A program made the position numbers and the translations under genes. Source: Durusdinium trenchii (taxonomy: Eukaryota; Sar; Dinophyceae; Suessiales; Symbiodiniaceae). From it: a stretch of DNA of 64,000 nt. Shown piece by piece: positions 36,361-46,772 of the stretch. How positions within the stretch are numbered: the stretch's first letter is position 1; the number at the start of each line of letters is the position of its first letter. The notes below the pieces were generated by a model. It was not told where the DNA came from, made no database searches, and saw nothing but the letters and a program-made list of their open reading frames with translations. The stretch covers positions 254,201-318,200 of the forward strand of contig CAXAMN010025650.1 in NCBI GenBank assembly GCA_963970005.1, read 5' to 3'.

Positions 36361-39040
36361 ATCGATATTTTGTGGCAGCGCAAAGTCTGCCAGGAGCGTG
36401 AACGATTGGGAGCAGAAAAAGAGGACTGCGTTCGCACGAGCAAAGTATTCCCTTTTGAGTTTGGATGCAAGAGGGTACTTGTAGTTTTCCCTACTTGAGG
36501 AGGTCCGGGCGAAGCAAGCCGAGATTGCAAGACGGGAAGCTGAATTACAGGCACCTGAAGCAGCACGGAAAGGAGTTGAACTGCTCAGCTTTGCCAAAAA
36601 CATACGCTTGGAGCAAGCACGCTACTAGGAGCAAAGGGCATCGCTACTAGGAGCAAGAACGCTACTAGGGGCTCCTGGCCTTACTACTAGGAGCAAGGAC
36701 GCCACGAACGGAGCATGGATTCTTAAGCAGAATGCCCTGCGTTACAAACAGAGGCTGAGGCCTGACTCAAGCGGCGTATTGAAAAAAGCAGGCCTCCCAC
36801 AGAAACCAGCCACAGAAACTGTTTTTGAAAGCATGGGTCGGGGGTACATGGTTGTGCGGTATTTTTTTAAATGCGATACACAGCACGCCCCATGAATGCT
36901 TGGATTAAATGGATTTAAATGGCCCTATATTCATCAAAGCTTGCTCCAACATTGTTCACAACACCAAAGTTGCACAACCGCGAATGAGAAGCAAAGCTGC
37001 TTGACCGGGTAGGCCGATCCATTGTTTTCGCATCAAACAGTCATGGTTTGAGGCACAGCAAGAGGAGCACAAGAGGCGGGAGGACGCTAGAAAGAATTAT
37101 CCTCAACCTGCAGCTTGGACAACATTTTCAGAGTAAAGTTGCACGGCTTATATTCAGCTTGAATGTTTCTGACTTGCGGAATGCAGCTTAATCCCGTCTA
37201 AGGCATGGCTCGACAGCCTGGCATGCCTTAACACCGGTCTGGAGCATTGTCAGAGCTCTTGTATGTCTACTTGAGGTCTTTCAGAATTCAGAGTGCAAGA
37301 TGTCTTGCTGGTGAATTTTGCCAGGACAAAGTTGATGGCTGTATAAACATTGCTGTCGTGGGCAACTCTGGCGTTGGGAAATCGCTGTTGATCAACAGGC
37401 CTTTGCAGTTCCGTGAATGCCTTGTCGGTGAGTTAGGAAAATGGAGGAAGGAAAAAGAGATGAACAAGGAAGGTAAGGTCTCCTGTAATGGGGGCCTTAC
37501 CTTCCTTTTTTCATCTCTTCTATGGCCTCCAACCTAAGAGCGATGGCCTCCAACCTAGAAAGAAGGTAAGCGCATTCAGAAAGGGGCCTGCTTGAACGGG
37601 ACCTGACCTTCTTTTTTTCCAACCTTGAAACGAGAGAACTTTCTTACAGAAAGAGACGCGTGAAGCATGAAGTCAGGCTGCGGAGATTGCGAACACAAGC
37701 AGAAGGTTGGGCTCCGGTGGGAGTCAACGAGACCACCCGGGAGCCAACAATGTGGGCGCCTTACGGTACCATTTTCAGTTTGACACCCACAACACAAGAC
37801 CTATTCTGAGCGATGCTGAGTTTTGTGATTCAGGGGTATGACCTGCGCTTTGACATTGATTTGTTCTTTTGTGATATCTCAGGTACCCCTATCCAAATCA
37901 GCCAACTGCTTAGAAGTGAAATCAAAAACTGTTCGATTTGCCGTATTTTCTGAAATGCCTTCTCAACACGACTGAGGCCGAGTGTGAGGCTTTGGGACTT
38001 ACCAGGTGCTGGTACAGCTGCAGTGCCCGCAGAAAGCTATCTGCAGGAGAAATCCGGAAAGAACTTGGATTGATGATTGTGTCTAGATCTTCAAGTTTTC
38101 CTGTCAATAGCTGGTAGCACTTGTTGGAGTGTCTAAGATTGAGGACATGGGTCTTCGCTATTTCGACAGTGTAGTGGTGGTCTCTGCGGGCCGCTTCACA
38201 GAAATGGAGGCAATCTGGCAGGAAAAACACTTGAAAGCCTCTCCTCTTCTTTATGTATTCGACAAAAGAGCGGGGTAACAAAGTGATTCCGCCACAACAG
38301 GGGTAGGAGAGCTAGATAGTAAGGAAGGTTTTAGGTGTTAGGGAGCAGCATCCGTACGCAGAAGCCTCAGGTGAGAGAAGCTCTTTGAAGAAACCCTTGT
38401 AGAAACGTCTTGACATGTGTTTAAGCAAAAACCTAAGAGAAAACAACAGAAAAAGAAGAGATGGAAATGGAAGGCAAGACCACCTTTTCCAATGTTTATT
38501 CTTCTATTTTCTGATAATTAGGAACTTAACTACCTTGCACTCATTGCAGGTAGTTCTTCGTGCTGAGCTGGAGCGACACGCGGTGCCATATTACATGGTG
38601 AGGACCAAGGTCAGAGTGCCAGCTCAATGCTCATTTGTTCAACGTTGCAGGTTGATCGCTGAGTCTAAAGAGATCAGTTTCTCGTTGCAGGTTGATCAAG
38701 ATATCGCAAACAACAAAGAGGACAGTCTTTTCAGGAGGTTCTCAAGTTTTCGGAGACTTTTTCATTGAGAGGACAACTTCACTGACAAGCATGATACCTT
38801 AAAGCAAATCCGAGATGACTTGGAGAAGACCCACAAGGTTGAGACGAGCAGCTGCGTGGTGAAAGAAGTGAGATAGGGCAAACGGAGCTCTTCGACGAAG
38901 AAACACAACTTTCACTAGGCTTTCGAGTGGATTTCTCTTTTGCTTTGGCTACTCTTGGGTTCATCTTGGCGATATCTTAGGTCTCTATTTAGTATCTTCT
39001 CGAGATCCGGATGACTATGATCTGCCGCAGACTGAGCAAA
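36280..39040 (+). CDS. Immunity-related GTPase (IRG)-like protein with coiled-coil N-terminus
   Basis: A GTP-binding protein of the IRG type; animal members act on pathogen vacuoles and membranes. Conserved blocks occur in family order on one strand: IAVVGNSGVGKS (G1), APVGVNETTREPT (switch I), VRLWDLPGAGT (G3, WDLPG), YFDSVVVVSAGRFTE, VPYYMVRTKVDQDI (matching F-x-x-VRTKxDxD), LKQIRDDLEK and YLVSSRDPDDYDLP (matching IFLxSxxxxxYDFP). Upstream exons encode long charged helices. At least some introns seem to use GA donors. I could not find the first exon or the IRG C-terminal helical domain, so the coordinates cover recognised exons only. No substrate or role in a dinoflagellate can be read from the sequence. 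Confidence 0.82.
36500..36605 (+). CDS. IRG-like gene exon: coiled coil 2
   Basis: Reads EVRAKQAEIARREAELQAPE and then AARKGVELL; strong heptad-like charge pattern. Confidence 0.5.
36604..36705 (+). repeat. CTACTAG-family cluster
   Basis: Five forward words directly after the second coiled-coil exon. Confidence 0.85.
37041..37134 (+). CDS. IRG-like gene exon: helix before G domain
   Basis: Reads SWFEAQQEEHKRREDARKN, then YPQPAAWTTFSE. Joining to DKVDGCINIAVVG leads naturally into the GTPase domain. Confidence 0.6.
37325..37427 (+). CDS. IRG-like gene exon: G1 P-loop
   Basis: Reads INIAVVGNSGVGKSLLIN, a GxxxxGKS nucleotide-binding loop in the IRG/AIG-like context. Acceptor TTTGCCAG, donor GTGAGT. 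Confidence 0.85.
37440..37520. repeat. Hairpin repeat, best-formed copy
   Basis: GAGATGAACAAGGAAGGTAA pairs with TTACCTTCCTTTTTTCATCTC; the loop is about a dozen bases. It sits in the intron between the G1 and switch I exons. Confidence 0.85.
37525..37558 (-). repeat. CTACTAG-family word pair
   Basis: Two GATGGCCTCCAACC-type words between two hairpin repeats. Confidence 0.75.
37560..37625. repeat. Hairpin repeat, second copy
   Basis: AGAAAGAAGGTAAGC and ACCTTCTTTTTTTCC arms. Confidence 0.6.
37650..37765 (+). CDS. IRG-like gene exon: switch I
   Basis: Reads RLRTQAEGWAPVGVNETTRE, then PTMWAPY. The APxGVxETTxxPT pattern is distinctive for IRG proteins. Acceptor TTCTTACAG. Confidence 0.85.
37983..38046 (+). 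CDS. IRG-like gene exon: G3 (WDLPG)
   Basis: Reads VRLWDLPGAGTAAVPAESYL, matching VxxWDLPGxGxxxxPxxxYL. The right edge is CTGCAG followed by GAGAAA, which suggests a GA donor. A small exon near 37883 (YPYPNQPT) may precede it. Confidence 0.85.
38144..38221 (+). CDS. IRG-like gene exon: YFDSVVVVSAGRFTE
   Basis: Corresponds to the core strand (YDxFIIISxxRFxEND) of IRG GTPases. It joins in frame to the WDLPG exon; again GCAG followed by GA at the right edge. Confidence 0.8.
38326..38400 (-). repeat. Inverse copy of the 27.9-kb element
   Basis: Carries AGCATCCGTACGCAGAAGCC and GAGAGAAGCTCTTTGAAGAA. Confidence 0.5.
38550..38609 (+). CDS. IRG-like gene exon: VPYYMVRTK
   Basis: Reads VVLRAELERHAVPYYMVRTK, giving most of the (V)RTKxD guanine-specificity block. 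Acceptor CATTGCAG, donor GTCAGA. Confidence 0.85.
38691..38721 (+). CDS. IRG-like gene micro-exon: VDQDIANNKE
   Basis: Completes TK-VDxDI. A decoy-like GTTGCAGGTTGATC occurs 45 bp upstream (38644-38657), as if the acceptor region had been duplicated. Confidence 0.75.
38772..38843 (+). CDS. IRG-like gene exon: LKQIRDDLEKT
   Basis: Reads DNFTDKHDTLKQIRDDLEKT; the family has a similar helix (ExxLxxIRxxC). Confidence 0.75.
38981..39040 (+). CDS. IRG-like gene exon: YLVSSRDPDDYDLP
   Basis: Matches the IRG block xIFLISNxxxxxYDFPxL at the end of the G domain. Acceptor TATCTTAG. The C-terminal helical domain expected after this was not found. Confidence 0.8.
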
Positions 39041-39129
39041 GCACAGGTTAAGCAGTTTTTTCCGACTTCTTCAATCTTGTATTTTACAATGTCTAAAGAC
39101 ACAATATAAGGTCTCAGAGTTCCCCAAAA

Positions 39130-39235
39130 GAATCTAGGAGCCAAATCATTAGAAGCGTGAGCTATTTTGCGTCCAGTTACTAGAAACTAACTTAGGCGCC
39201 TACTTAACTAAATAGGAGGTCGGCAAAAACAAAGG
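39130..39235 (+). repeat. Palindromic family, copy lacking the stem
   Basis: ATCTAGGAGCCAAATCATTAG, GAAGCGTGAGCTATTTTGCGTCC and a CTTAACTAAATAGGAGG tail match the family but the GGAAGCTCCCC stem is deleted. Confidence 0.55.
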
Positions 39236-39359
39236 AGGTCTTTGGTCCCGAAGTTGGGATCAAAGAAACGCGGATCTGAGTCCCCGGTTGCTGGCAAATC
39301 TATTTCCTGGTTTGAAGCGTCAGTCCCGAGCTGAAGTGGTTTGCGGCCGATTTGCATTC

Positions 39360-39474
39360 AGTAGGAGCAATGTTCGCTACTAGGGGCTCCTGGCCTTACT
39401 ACTAGGAGCAAGGACGCTACTAGGGGCTCCTGGCATCGCTACTAGGATCATTCTTGCTTCTGGTAACAAGAAGA
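39360..39474 (+). repeat. CTACTAG-family cluster
   Basis: Six forward words ending in TAACAAGAAG. Confidence 0.85.
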
Positions 39475-39864
39475 TTTCCAACTCTTGCCCACAAAGGAAC
39501 AGTAGGCTTGACTGATGGCAACTCACAAGTGCTGTCCTGTAGCAGAACCGTTGGTGGGTTTGTGTGAAATGCCAACAGCACATGCACTTGATTGCCATTC
39601 TTCCTGTTCTCCGTGCAGCTTCTGTGAAGTTCTTTTAGATTGGTGTCGACATTTGCTCCTTCTGCCGCGGGTCGGAGGATGGATCCAGATGCCCCTGCCT
39701 TCTGCCCAGCTGGAACAGCAGCCTCCTCCCAGGAGAAATTCTTGCTTTTATGTGTAAGAGAAAAGAGGAACAAAAAGCAGGTGAAATTATGAAGCCAATA
39801 ATTAAGTGTCCAACTAAAACCATTCTCTTCTTTTTCATCCCATTTGTTTACTTTTCACAATTAG

Positions 39865-40024
39865 GGTGGAGGCCATCGCTAGTAGGTTGGAGGCCGTTGC
39901 TACTAGTAACAAGGATGCTACCAGGAACAAAGGGCATCGCTACTAGGAGCAAGAAGCTACTAGTAGCTCCTGGCATTACTACTAGGAACAAGAAGCTACT
40001 AGGTTGGAGGCCATCGCTACTACT
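39865..40024 (+). repeat. CTACTAG-family cluster, long
   Basis: Nine forward words that begin and end with the GTTGGAGGCCATCGCTA type. Confidence 0.85.
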
Positions 40025-41045
40025 TTGGCTTTGTGGCCTTGTCGCCCTTTGTGATGCGCCAGGCGACTTTTGCACCATCAGCCTGGACTGATGCCTGGGC
40101 TATGCCGTGCATCTCTAAGTCGTGAAATAGACCGCTGCAAGACCAGATGAAATATGAAACATCTCTCTGAACCATCTTGAATCAACTGATCTAAGACTCT
40201 GTCAAGAACTTATTTAGAATGCATGAAATCAAGTCCTGGATTATGCAACATTTGCTGCTTCAGAGCTTCTCAAGGCCAGCACTTTCGCTGGTGTTGTCTG
40301 GACTTCAAGGAGGGTGGTGTGATGCCTACGGAAGTACCTATTTGGTGCCTTGCCCAAACTGACAAGAACGCACCCTTGAACGGTGTTTTGGATGCGACAG
40401 CGACAACCCTTTGCTACACAAGATGACCCGATTCATAGCACGAATACTGAAGGAAACCGGCTTCTTTAACTCTTAAGACAACATGATTAGTAAACGGCAG
40501 CTTGTGTTTGATTTCTGTTTGACTTTGAGTTGTAGTTGAGCAGCCACACACATATATATATATATATACATACACACGGTACATGTATATTCAGTGCCTC
40601 TTAGTTTTTGCTATTTGATTCAGGATTTCCTAGCTCTGATTTTAAGCCCTTTTGCAGGGGTGCCTGACAATCCCTCTTGCAATGACACTGGCTTTGGTTG
40701 ACGCAATTTTTAGTCCAATGCTCAGGTGCAGAATGATTCCTGCCATGTCACGCTGAGCACGCAACACTACACTGTAGTGCCGCTGACACAAGAGGGCAAC
40801 GCTGTTTGGTGGCTACGGCTCCTAAGCTGAAATGATGCGGTGTTGTAGGGTTTGAGTCCAAAAGAACGTTCTGATTAGTGACTTTCACATAAAACAAGGG
40901 AAGTGAGCACCAGGAGAGGCCAAGCCACCGTTTTGTACCCCAGGCGTTGGTATGTCAATGAAGAGGCCGGGGGAGGAAAACCATGAAGTGCTCCAGGGAG
41001 AAGGTGAGCAAAAAGCGTCTGAAAAGGATTCAGACATCGAAGAAC

Positions 41046-41158
41046 ATACTACTAGCGTCCTTGTTCCTAGTAGTATGGCCAGGAGCCCCTAGTAGCGTCC
41101 TTGCTCCTAGTAGCGATGCCCTTTGCTCCTAGTAGCTTCTTGTTACTAGTAGCATGTT
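41046..41158 (-). repeat. CTACTAG-family cluster
   Basis: Six reverse words including TATGGCCAGGAGCCCC and AGCTTCTTGTTAC. Confidence 0.85.
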
Positions 41159-41166
41159 GAAAGCAT

Positions 41167-41463
41167 TTGACCCCCCCAAGCTACGGAGCTATTTGTTTGG
41201 TAACGTTTTGCTATTCGCCAGGCTGTTGCGAGGGCCCGGCGAAGCAGGGAACTCCAATGGATCCCTCATCAGGCACAAGATCTGCCATTAGTTTGGTGAT
41301 GAGCCCCAGGGACAAGCTTTGTAAAGCTTTGCTTAGCTTTGGAATAGGCACGATGGTTGGATCCGAGGTGGTTTTGTCATTGAGATGGAGTGTGCAGCTT
41401 GCTCTGTCCGCTTCAGCATTTCTTACTGCTCATACATCATGCTGTGCCGTTCAAAAGAAGTGA
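41167..41463 (+). CDS. Possible exon with hydrophobic C-terminus
   Basis: An open frame ends at TGA (41461-41463). Its last 60 residues (LCKALLSFGIGTMVGSEVVL and LALSASAFLTAH) are hydrophobic, possibly one or two membrane helices. Unrecognised; could be chance. Confidence 0.22.
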   Translation: MTPPSYGAICLVTFCYSPGCCEGPAKQGTPMDPSSGTRSAISLVMSPRDKLCKALLSFGIGTMVGSEVVLSLRWSVQLALSASAFLTAHTSCCAVQKK

Positions 41464-42530
41464 GTGATACGCTGCATTGGTAGGATAGCATCGTGAGACA
41501 CGTAGGATGGACAAGAATGCAACCTGCAGTCAATTCCTCCGTACGTTGAAACCTTGAGAACCATTTTCCAAGGAAGCCGTGCTTGATGCTTTTGGCTCAC
41601 GGGAGATACTGTAGATATATGGTTGAGCTTTTGAGCAGGCCAAAGATATACCCTTTCGAAGCGATCCAGTCTTGAAATGTTGGAAAAAATCATTTGACAC
41701 TTATTTCAGGCTTGATTAAACATATCCCGGAGTTGGTGAACCAAAAAGCATGCGGATTAGAACAGCAAAAGACTTGTCACAGCGGGGATTCAAGCATCTC
41801 CTGACGCAAATCTCATGAACCTGACGCTGCCTCACGATGCTCCAGCGACTTGACTGGCATTGCAAAGCCCACGATTCCATCACCTTTTAGAGATTCACCC
41901 AAACCACAAACCTCGGATTCTTTTCACCTCAGATAGCTGCCATAGGGGTTCTTACTTCTCAATGACTGGGTGGCTGATTGGAACTTTGGTCCATCGCTGC
42001 CTTGCCTCCTCAATTGTCTTGTCTTTTTGTCTGCCGCTGCTGCCTTGTCTCCCCACTTGTCTGCCTGTGTGATCGGTGTTTTGTTTGCCGCTACTGCCTT
42101 GTCTTCTTACCCAAAGCGCAAACTTTGATGCTTGCAGCGCCACGCGACGGCAATCCATTTGCGGAGCATTCTAGATCACAGAGAACATGTCATGCAATGC
42201 TGTGGAAATAGGCTGATGTCAACATGCCTACCGATAGAGCCCTTTGATTGGAACTGCTTCTACGCTTGCCCTTCGCTGAGTAAGTTCCACTATGTACCTC
42301 AGTTCTTGGACTGCAGATTACTTTATCTTTATTTAAGTTTATATTATGTATATATACACATATGATAAAATCGGCCAAGTTGTCCCAATTCGATCAAGTG
42401 GTTCGTCATGGCTAGTTTGGCCACTGGGAGAGACGCAAAGAATGTGACCCGCACGACCTGCAAGTTTGGCGACCAGAAGGAAAATCACCTGAGAATAGTT
42501 TGAGCAGATTAAATGAACCACCCTGAGAAC

Positions 42531-42625
42531 TACTAGGAACAAGGACGCTACCAGGGGCTCCTGGCCTTACTACTAGGAGTAATGTTCGCTACTAGGAGCA
42601 AAGGGCATCGCTACTAGGAGCGACG
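42531..42625 (+). repeat. CTACTAG-family cluster
   Basis: Five forward words, the GGGCTCCTGGCC and GAGTAATGTTCG types among them. Confidence 0.85.
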
Positions 42626-42769
42626 AAGACAAACAGACGTCCAGACATGCGGGAGACAAGCGTGCGAGAAACAAAAGACACATTCGATTTGACAAGTAGG
42701 AAAAGAGAAGCATAGAAGAGAAACTTACATGCAAAGTTATCATACATTATCATACATTAGCTTAAGTTT

Positions 42770-42955
42770 ACCTAAAAATCTAGGAACCAAATGAATCGTG
42801 CGAGCGCTTCTTCAAGGAAGCTCCCCTCGCCGCATTTAGGGTGGTGGGGGGAGTTTCCTTGTCCTACCTAGATGCGTCCTGTACCTACTAGCTACCTCTC
42901 CCTTAAGTATGCGCCTACTTAATTAAGTGGGGAGGGGAGGAGCTGGCTTAAAAAG
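42770..42955 (+). repeat. Palindromic AAGGAAGCTCCCC element
   Basis: AGGAACCAAATGAATCGTGC, GAGCGCTTCTTCAAGGAAGC, GGGGGGAGTTTCCTTG, then GATGCGTCCTGTACC and a CTACCTCTCCCTTAAG...CTTAATTAAGTGGGGAGG tail. Confidence 0.75.
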
Positions 42956-43485
42956 AGAAACCAACCAACAGGAGCTGCTCACACACCTGGAGGCCGAGGA
43001 ACCAACGCAAGAAGAAGATGGAAACCTCACACAGAGAAGCACAGTGTGTAGACACGAGGCTCAGAGCTTTGAGAAAGAGCTCAAGCGCATGCGGTGCATG
43101 AGTCAAAAAAGGGCATCAAGATAGCTTGTTCAACGTTCGCGACCAATTTATTGGAGGACCAGCCAGCGCAAGCTCCCTTGCCAAAGGAACAAAGGGTCTA
43201 GAGAAGAGGAAGATGTCGTGATGAAAAAGATTCAGTTACAGACTGCATCCCAGCCATTCCAGCCGCAAGCTTCCTTGGCAATTCTCTTCCCCGGAGGAGC
43301 CACTCAGCCTGTTTGCCAGATTGCCCAGAAAATTCTCGGTTCAATACCCTGATGACCAATGGGACGTCAGAACCTGACAGTGGGCCTGGATGGGACGTGG
43401 ATGGACATGGCTCTTTGCGCCTCCAAGTTGTTCTCAGCATGAAGATGGCGGATCAATCGTGTGGCGCCAACAAAGGCATTTGCAC
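42927..43485 (+). other. Possible exons, unrecognised
   Basis: Three plus-strand frames in succession: LLTHLEAEEPTQEEDGNLTQ (42960), FNVRDQFIGGPASASSLAKG (43128) and a longer Ser/Pro-rich frame from about 43229 that runs into the next repeat cluster. Confidence 0.25.
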
Positions 43486-43488
43486 TTG

Positions 43489-43578
43489 GACGCTACTAGG
43501 AGCAAAGGGCATCGCTACTAGGAGCAAGAACGCTACTAGAGGCTCCTGGCCTTGTTACTAGGAGCAAGGACACTACTA
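43489..43578 (+). repeat. CTACTAG-family cluster
   Basis: Five forward words with near-consensus sequence. Confidence 0.85.
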
Positions 43579-43787
43579 CGAGCCTTTTCGCGCGCGCTTG
43601 GTGGACAGCGGTGGTCAGCGCAGGGCTTCCAAGATGCTGAAACCACCCCATCTCGCAGCGGAGAGCGGATGTTGAACCAACAAGCCAGTCCCTTTTCTCT
43701 CAAACCCTCATGAAATTTATGTCTTGACCCCCATTGCGTCCAAATGGCGGGTCTCAAAGATCAGATCGTCTTTGCATGCCCTTTGTT

Positions 43788-44090
43788 CCTAGTATTTGTA
43801 GCGTCCTTGCTCCTAGTAGCGATGCCAGGAGCCCCTAGTAGCTTCTTGTTACTACTAGTAAGGCACTTGTTACTAGTAGCGATGCACTTGTTCCTAGTAG
43901 CGTCCTTGCTCCTAGTAGCGATGCCCTTTGTTCCGAGTAGCGTTCGCTCACTCAGGGGTAGGCTGGGGGGGAGGTGTGAGACAAGTGGGAGACAGCTCGA
44001 TTGGTCAGCAGGAGATCCAGGTCGATTGGTCACCAACACACCAAATAGCCTCCAACCTAAGAGCAATATCCTCCAACCTTCTAGCGATGG
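43788..44090 (-). repeat. CTACTAG-family clusters
   Basis: A long series at 43788-43945 with eight or more reverse words, and a GGCCTCCAACC-type pair at 44045-44090. Confidence 0.85.
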
Positions 44091-44126
44091 CCTCACCAAC
44101 CTCGATTTCCTCACCAACCTCCTAGG

Positions 44127-44189
44127 AATGGCCGAAGATGTGTGCCATGGACTTTCGGCTGTTTTGCGCAAGCTGAGGCCGATTGGAGG
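44127..44189 (+). CDS. Possible exon: MAEDVCHGLSAVLRKLRP
   Basis: Helical protein-like frame ending at a GGTGAGC donor. No family recognised. Confidence 0.28.
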
Positions 44190-45524
44190 TGAGCTACCTA
44201 CGCAGCAGCCCTGCCAAGCTTGGCCAAAGGTGTTGTTACCGACTACTTCAACTACTTCTCACACTACCTGTTACTGATGTTGAGCCTCAAGCTTTTTGTT
44301 TCTTCGGTTGAGAGAAAATGCCCATGCCAGGCGCGGAGCTCCAGCTCGAAACCTGGTTTCCTCACTGTGGACGAACCAGAAAGCTTTTGGTAAAATTGGA
44401 CGAATCTACGAAGGCTAAGGGTTCGCACCAGGTAGTGTTTCTCGAAGAAAAGTCCCTGCTTGTTTCTTCTTGTCAGTAGTTAAACTTGTAAAACAAACAC
44501 GCAAGGCTTAAGGCATGTTAGGACGGCCTCTGAGGATGTCAAGAAGACGCTCTGCAAGTTCTTTCTTATTGGCACATGCGACAAGGGCAGCCAATGCACC
44601 TGGTCGGAGCCATCAGACCTGCTTTGTAAGAGCAATGGGTGTAGCAAAGGGTGGTGATGTGTTCATGAGCTCCTCCTTCATTTACCATTGACCGGAACCG
44701 CCCCGCTTGGCATGCTGGAAGCACGTTGAAGACAGTCCACAAAAGAGACGATCACAAAATGGAAGTCAAGTGTTGTGAACATGATCCTGTTGAACACCGC
44801 TTGAGCTGAGTGGCCGGCTTCAGCCAAAGGCAACAGGCAAACTTTGCAAAATATGCGACGGGCAAATTGCACATTTGCGATATGCATGCCACACAAATTC
44901 GCAGGTTCACAAACAGCTGCAAGCCCCCTGTACAAGTCCTTTCAGATTGCTCGAAATGAAGGGAGCCATGAACAATTGCAGAGTAGGAAACCCTCGTACA
45001 AACTGGCAGTTTGGACCAATAATGACATTTTAAAGTATTTGTGGCTTGGGAATGTAGAAATGTGGAAGCTGCACTGGTTTGTTGTGCTTGTTCAGGGCGC
45101 ATGGTGAGCACGAGCTGGGCCAGCCCATACAGGTTGCTGTAGGTGGGAAAGGGAATGAAAGGATGTAGGAAGAGACAGTGGACTGTGCTGACTATCCTAA
45201 GTTGATTGCACCCACACTGAATCATGAACCTTGCAGGCGAAGTTTCTATTCACCAGGCTTGCGCGCAACATGAGCAAGTCGATTATTCTTGTGATACTTT
45301 GAGGTTCTTTGTTTGATCTGGAGGCTTAGGGGGGCCACTCTCTTTGCATATCGAAAATGTTGAAGCCATTGCTGCTCAAACTGACAGCTCGGGTTTGGCC
45401 GATAAGATCATTGACCTCAGCAGCCATTCTTGTGGCGAAATGAAACTGCAACTGTTGGCCGTCCACATTATCGCTGTGAGCGCTTGGACCTTATTGAAAG
45501 GAAACAAATCTGCATTCTACTCGG

Positions 45525-45560
45525 GTGGAGGCCATCGCTACAAGGGTGGAGGCCATTCCA
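45525..45560 (+). repeat. CTACTAG-family word pair
   Basis: Two GGTGGAGGCCATCGCTACAA-type words. Confidence 0.7.
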
Positions 45561-46029
45561 AGACGAACCCTTTTTCTCTCGCTCTCGCTCTCTCTGACTC
45601 TGAATCGAGGCCGGAACTCCCAGGTTGCAAGTGGTCAATGGCTGTCACCAGAAGATTTGGCTTACGCACTTGGCCAACGACCACGACTGAGCTAGTTTTT
45701 GCAATCTTTCAGAAAGTCAAATCCCACCCTGTGACCTGTTTGTTCAGACTAATTCTTTTCAATCCGAGGTTGGCGTTGGGCTTCGGGCTCAATGTGACGG
45801 TGTAGGTTGATCACAAAAGATGCTCTGAACTATGACGTAAGAACCCGTTTTGCAGAGGAAGACGAGGTTCATAATGCTTATTCAGACCTCGGATTATTTG
45901 CTTAGACATATCCTATTTGGGAAGACGCACTCCTTTGACTCCCACCATTCTGCCACTCTTACGTTCATTGTCAATTCGATTCTTCTATACTTAATCCTTG
46001 TAAGGTTAGTTTCGGGCCTTGGTTAAAGG

Positions 46030-46128
46030 CTACTAGTAGCTTCTTGCTACTAGTAGCAATGCCCTTGTTACTAGTAACTTCTTGTTCCTAGTAATAAGGC
46101 CAGGAGCTACTAGTAGCTTCTTGTTGCT
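46030..46128 (-). repeat. CTACTAG-family cluster
   Basis: Five reverse words (AGCTTCTTGCTAC, AATGCCCTTGTTAC, AAGGCCAGGAGCTAC). Confidence 0.8.
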
Positions 46129-46560
46129 ACTCCTTGCCAAACACTTGGATGGACACTCTTCAAGTGAAACTGGTCAAAGGCCCGGCCCGCAGAACGCCGT
46201 CATCGAGCCTGGAGGCTCCAGAGTCTGAAAAATAACGGGAGGAAAACACCAGAGAAGATGGTTGAAGAAACACCTTCACTAAGCAACTGCTTTGAACTTT
46301 TCTTAAGTTGTATGGAGTTTCACTACATGTGAATCAACAGTATTTATTTGTGTTCAAGGCACTTTGACCTTTGACGAGACAGAGACGGACGGCCTAGCTG
46401 GAAGTCGATACTGGCCAAAGATGGGCTGTGACGCTCAGGGGTTTGGAGCCAAGTGACATAAACATGCATAAACACCAAAGGAAGGAGAAAAGAGAAAGCT
46501 TCAAAGGTCTGAAGGAAACCTTCTTTACTGATTTTGATTTGATTCTAATTACACTTAATT

Positions 46561-46629
46561 CTACTAGTAACAAGTGCATCGCTTCTAGTAACAAGTGCCT
46601 TACTAGTAGTAACAAGAAGCTATTAGAAG
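46561..46629 (+). repeat. CTACTAG-family insertion with perfect 15-bp flanking duplication
   Basis: Three forward TAACAAG words lie exactly between two copies of TAATTACACTTAATT (46546-46560 and 46630-46644). The clearest evidence that a cluster is a discrete insertion. Confidence 0.9.
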
Positions 46630-46684
46630 TAATTACACTTAATTTTAATTTGATTCTAATTAAATTCTGATTTATATATTGTTT

Positions 46685-46772
46685 CTACTAGCAAACATTG
46701 TTCCTAGTAGTAAGGCCCTTGTTCCTAGTAGCGATGCCAGGAGCCCCTAGTAGCGTCCTTGTTCCTAGAGAA
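46685..46772 (-). repeat. CTACTAG-family cluster
   Basis: Four reverse words about 55 bp after the previous insertion. Confidence 0.8.

Larger units (their letters stand above)
39041..41160. other. No gene recognised; repeats
   Basis: Partial palindromic element at about 39130-39230, three CTACTAG clusters, and an AT microsatellite near 40550. Downstream exons of the IRG-like gene may be hidden here. Confidence 0.35.
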
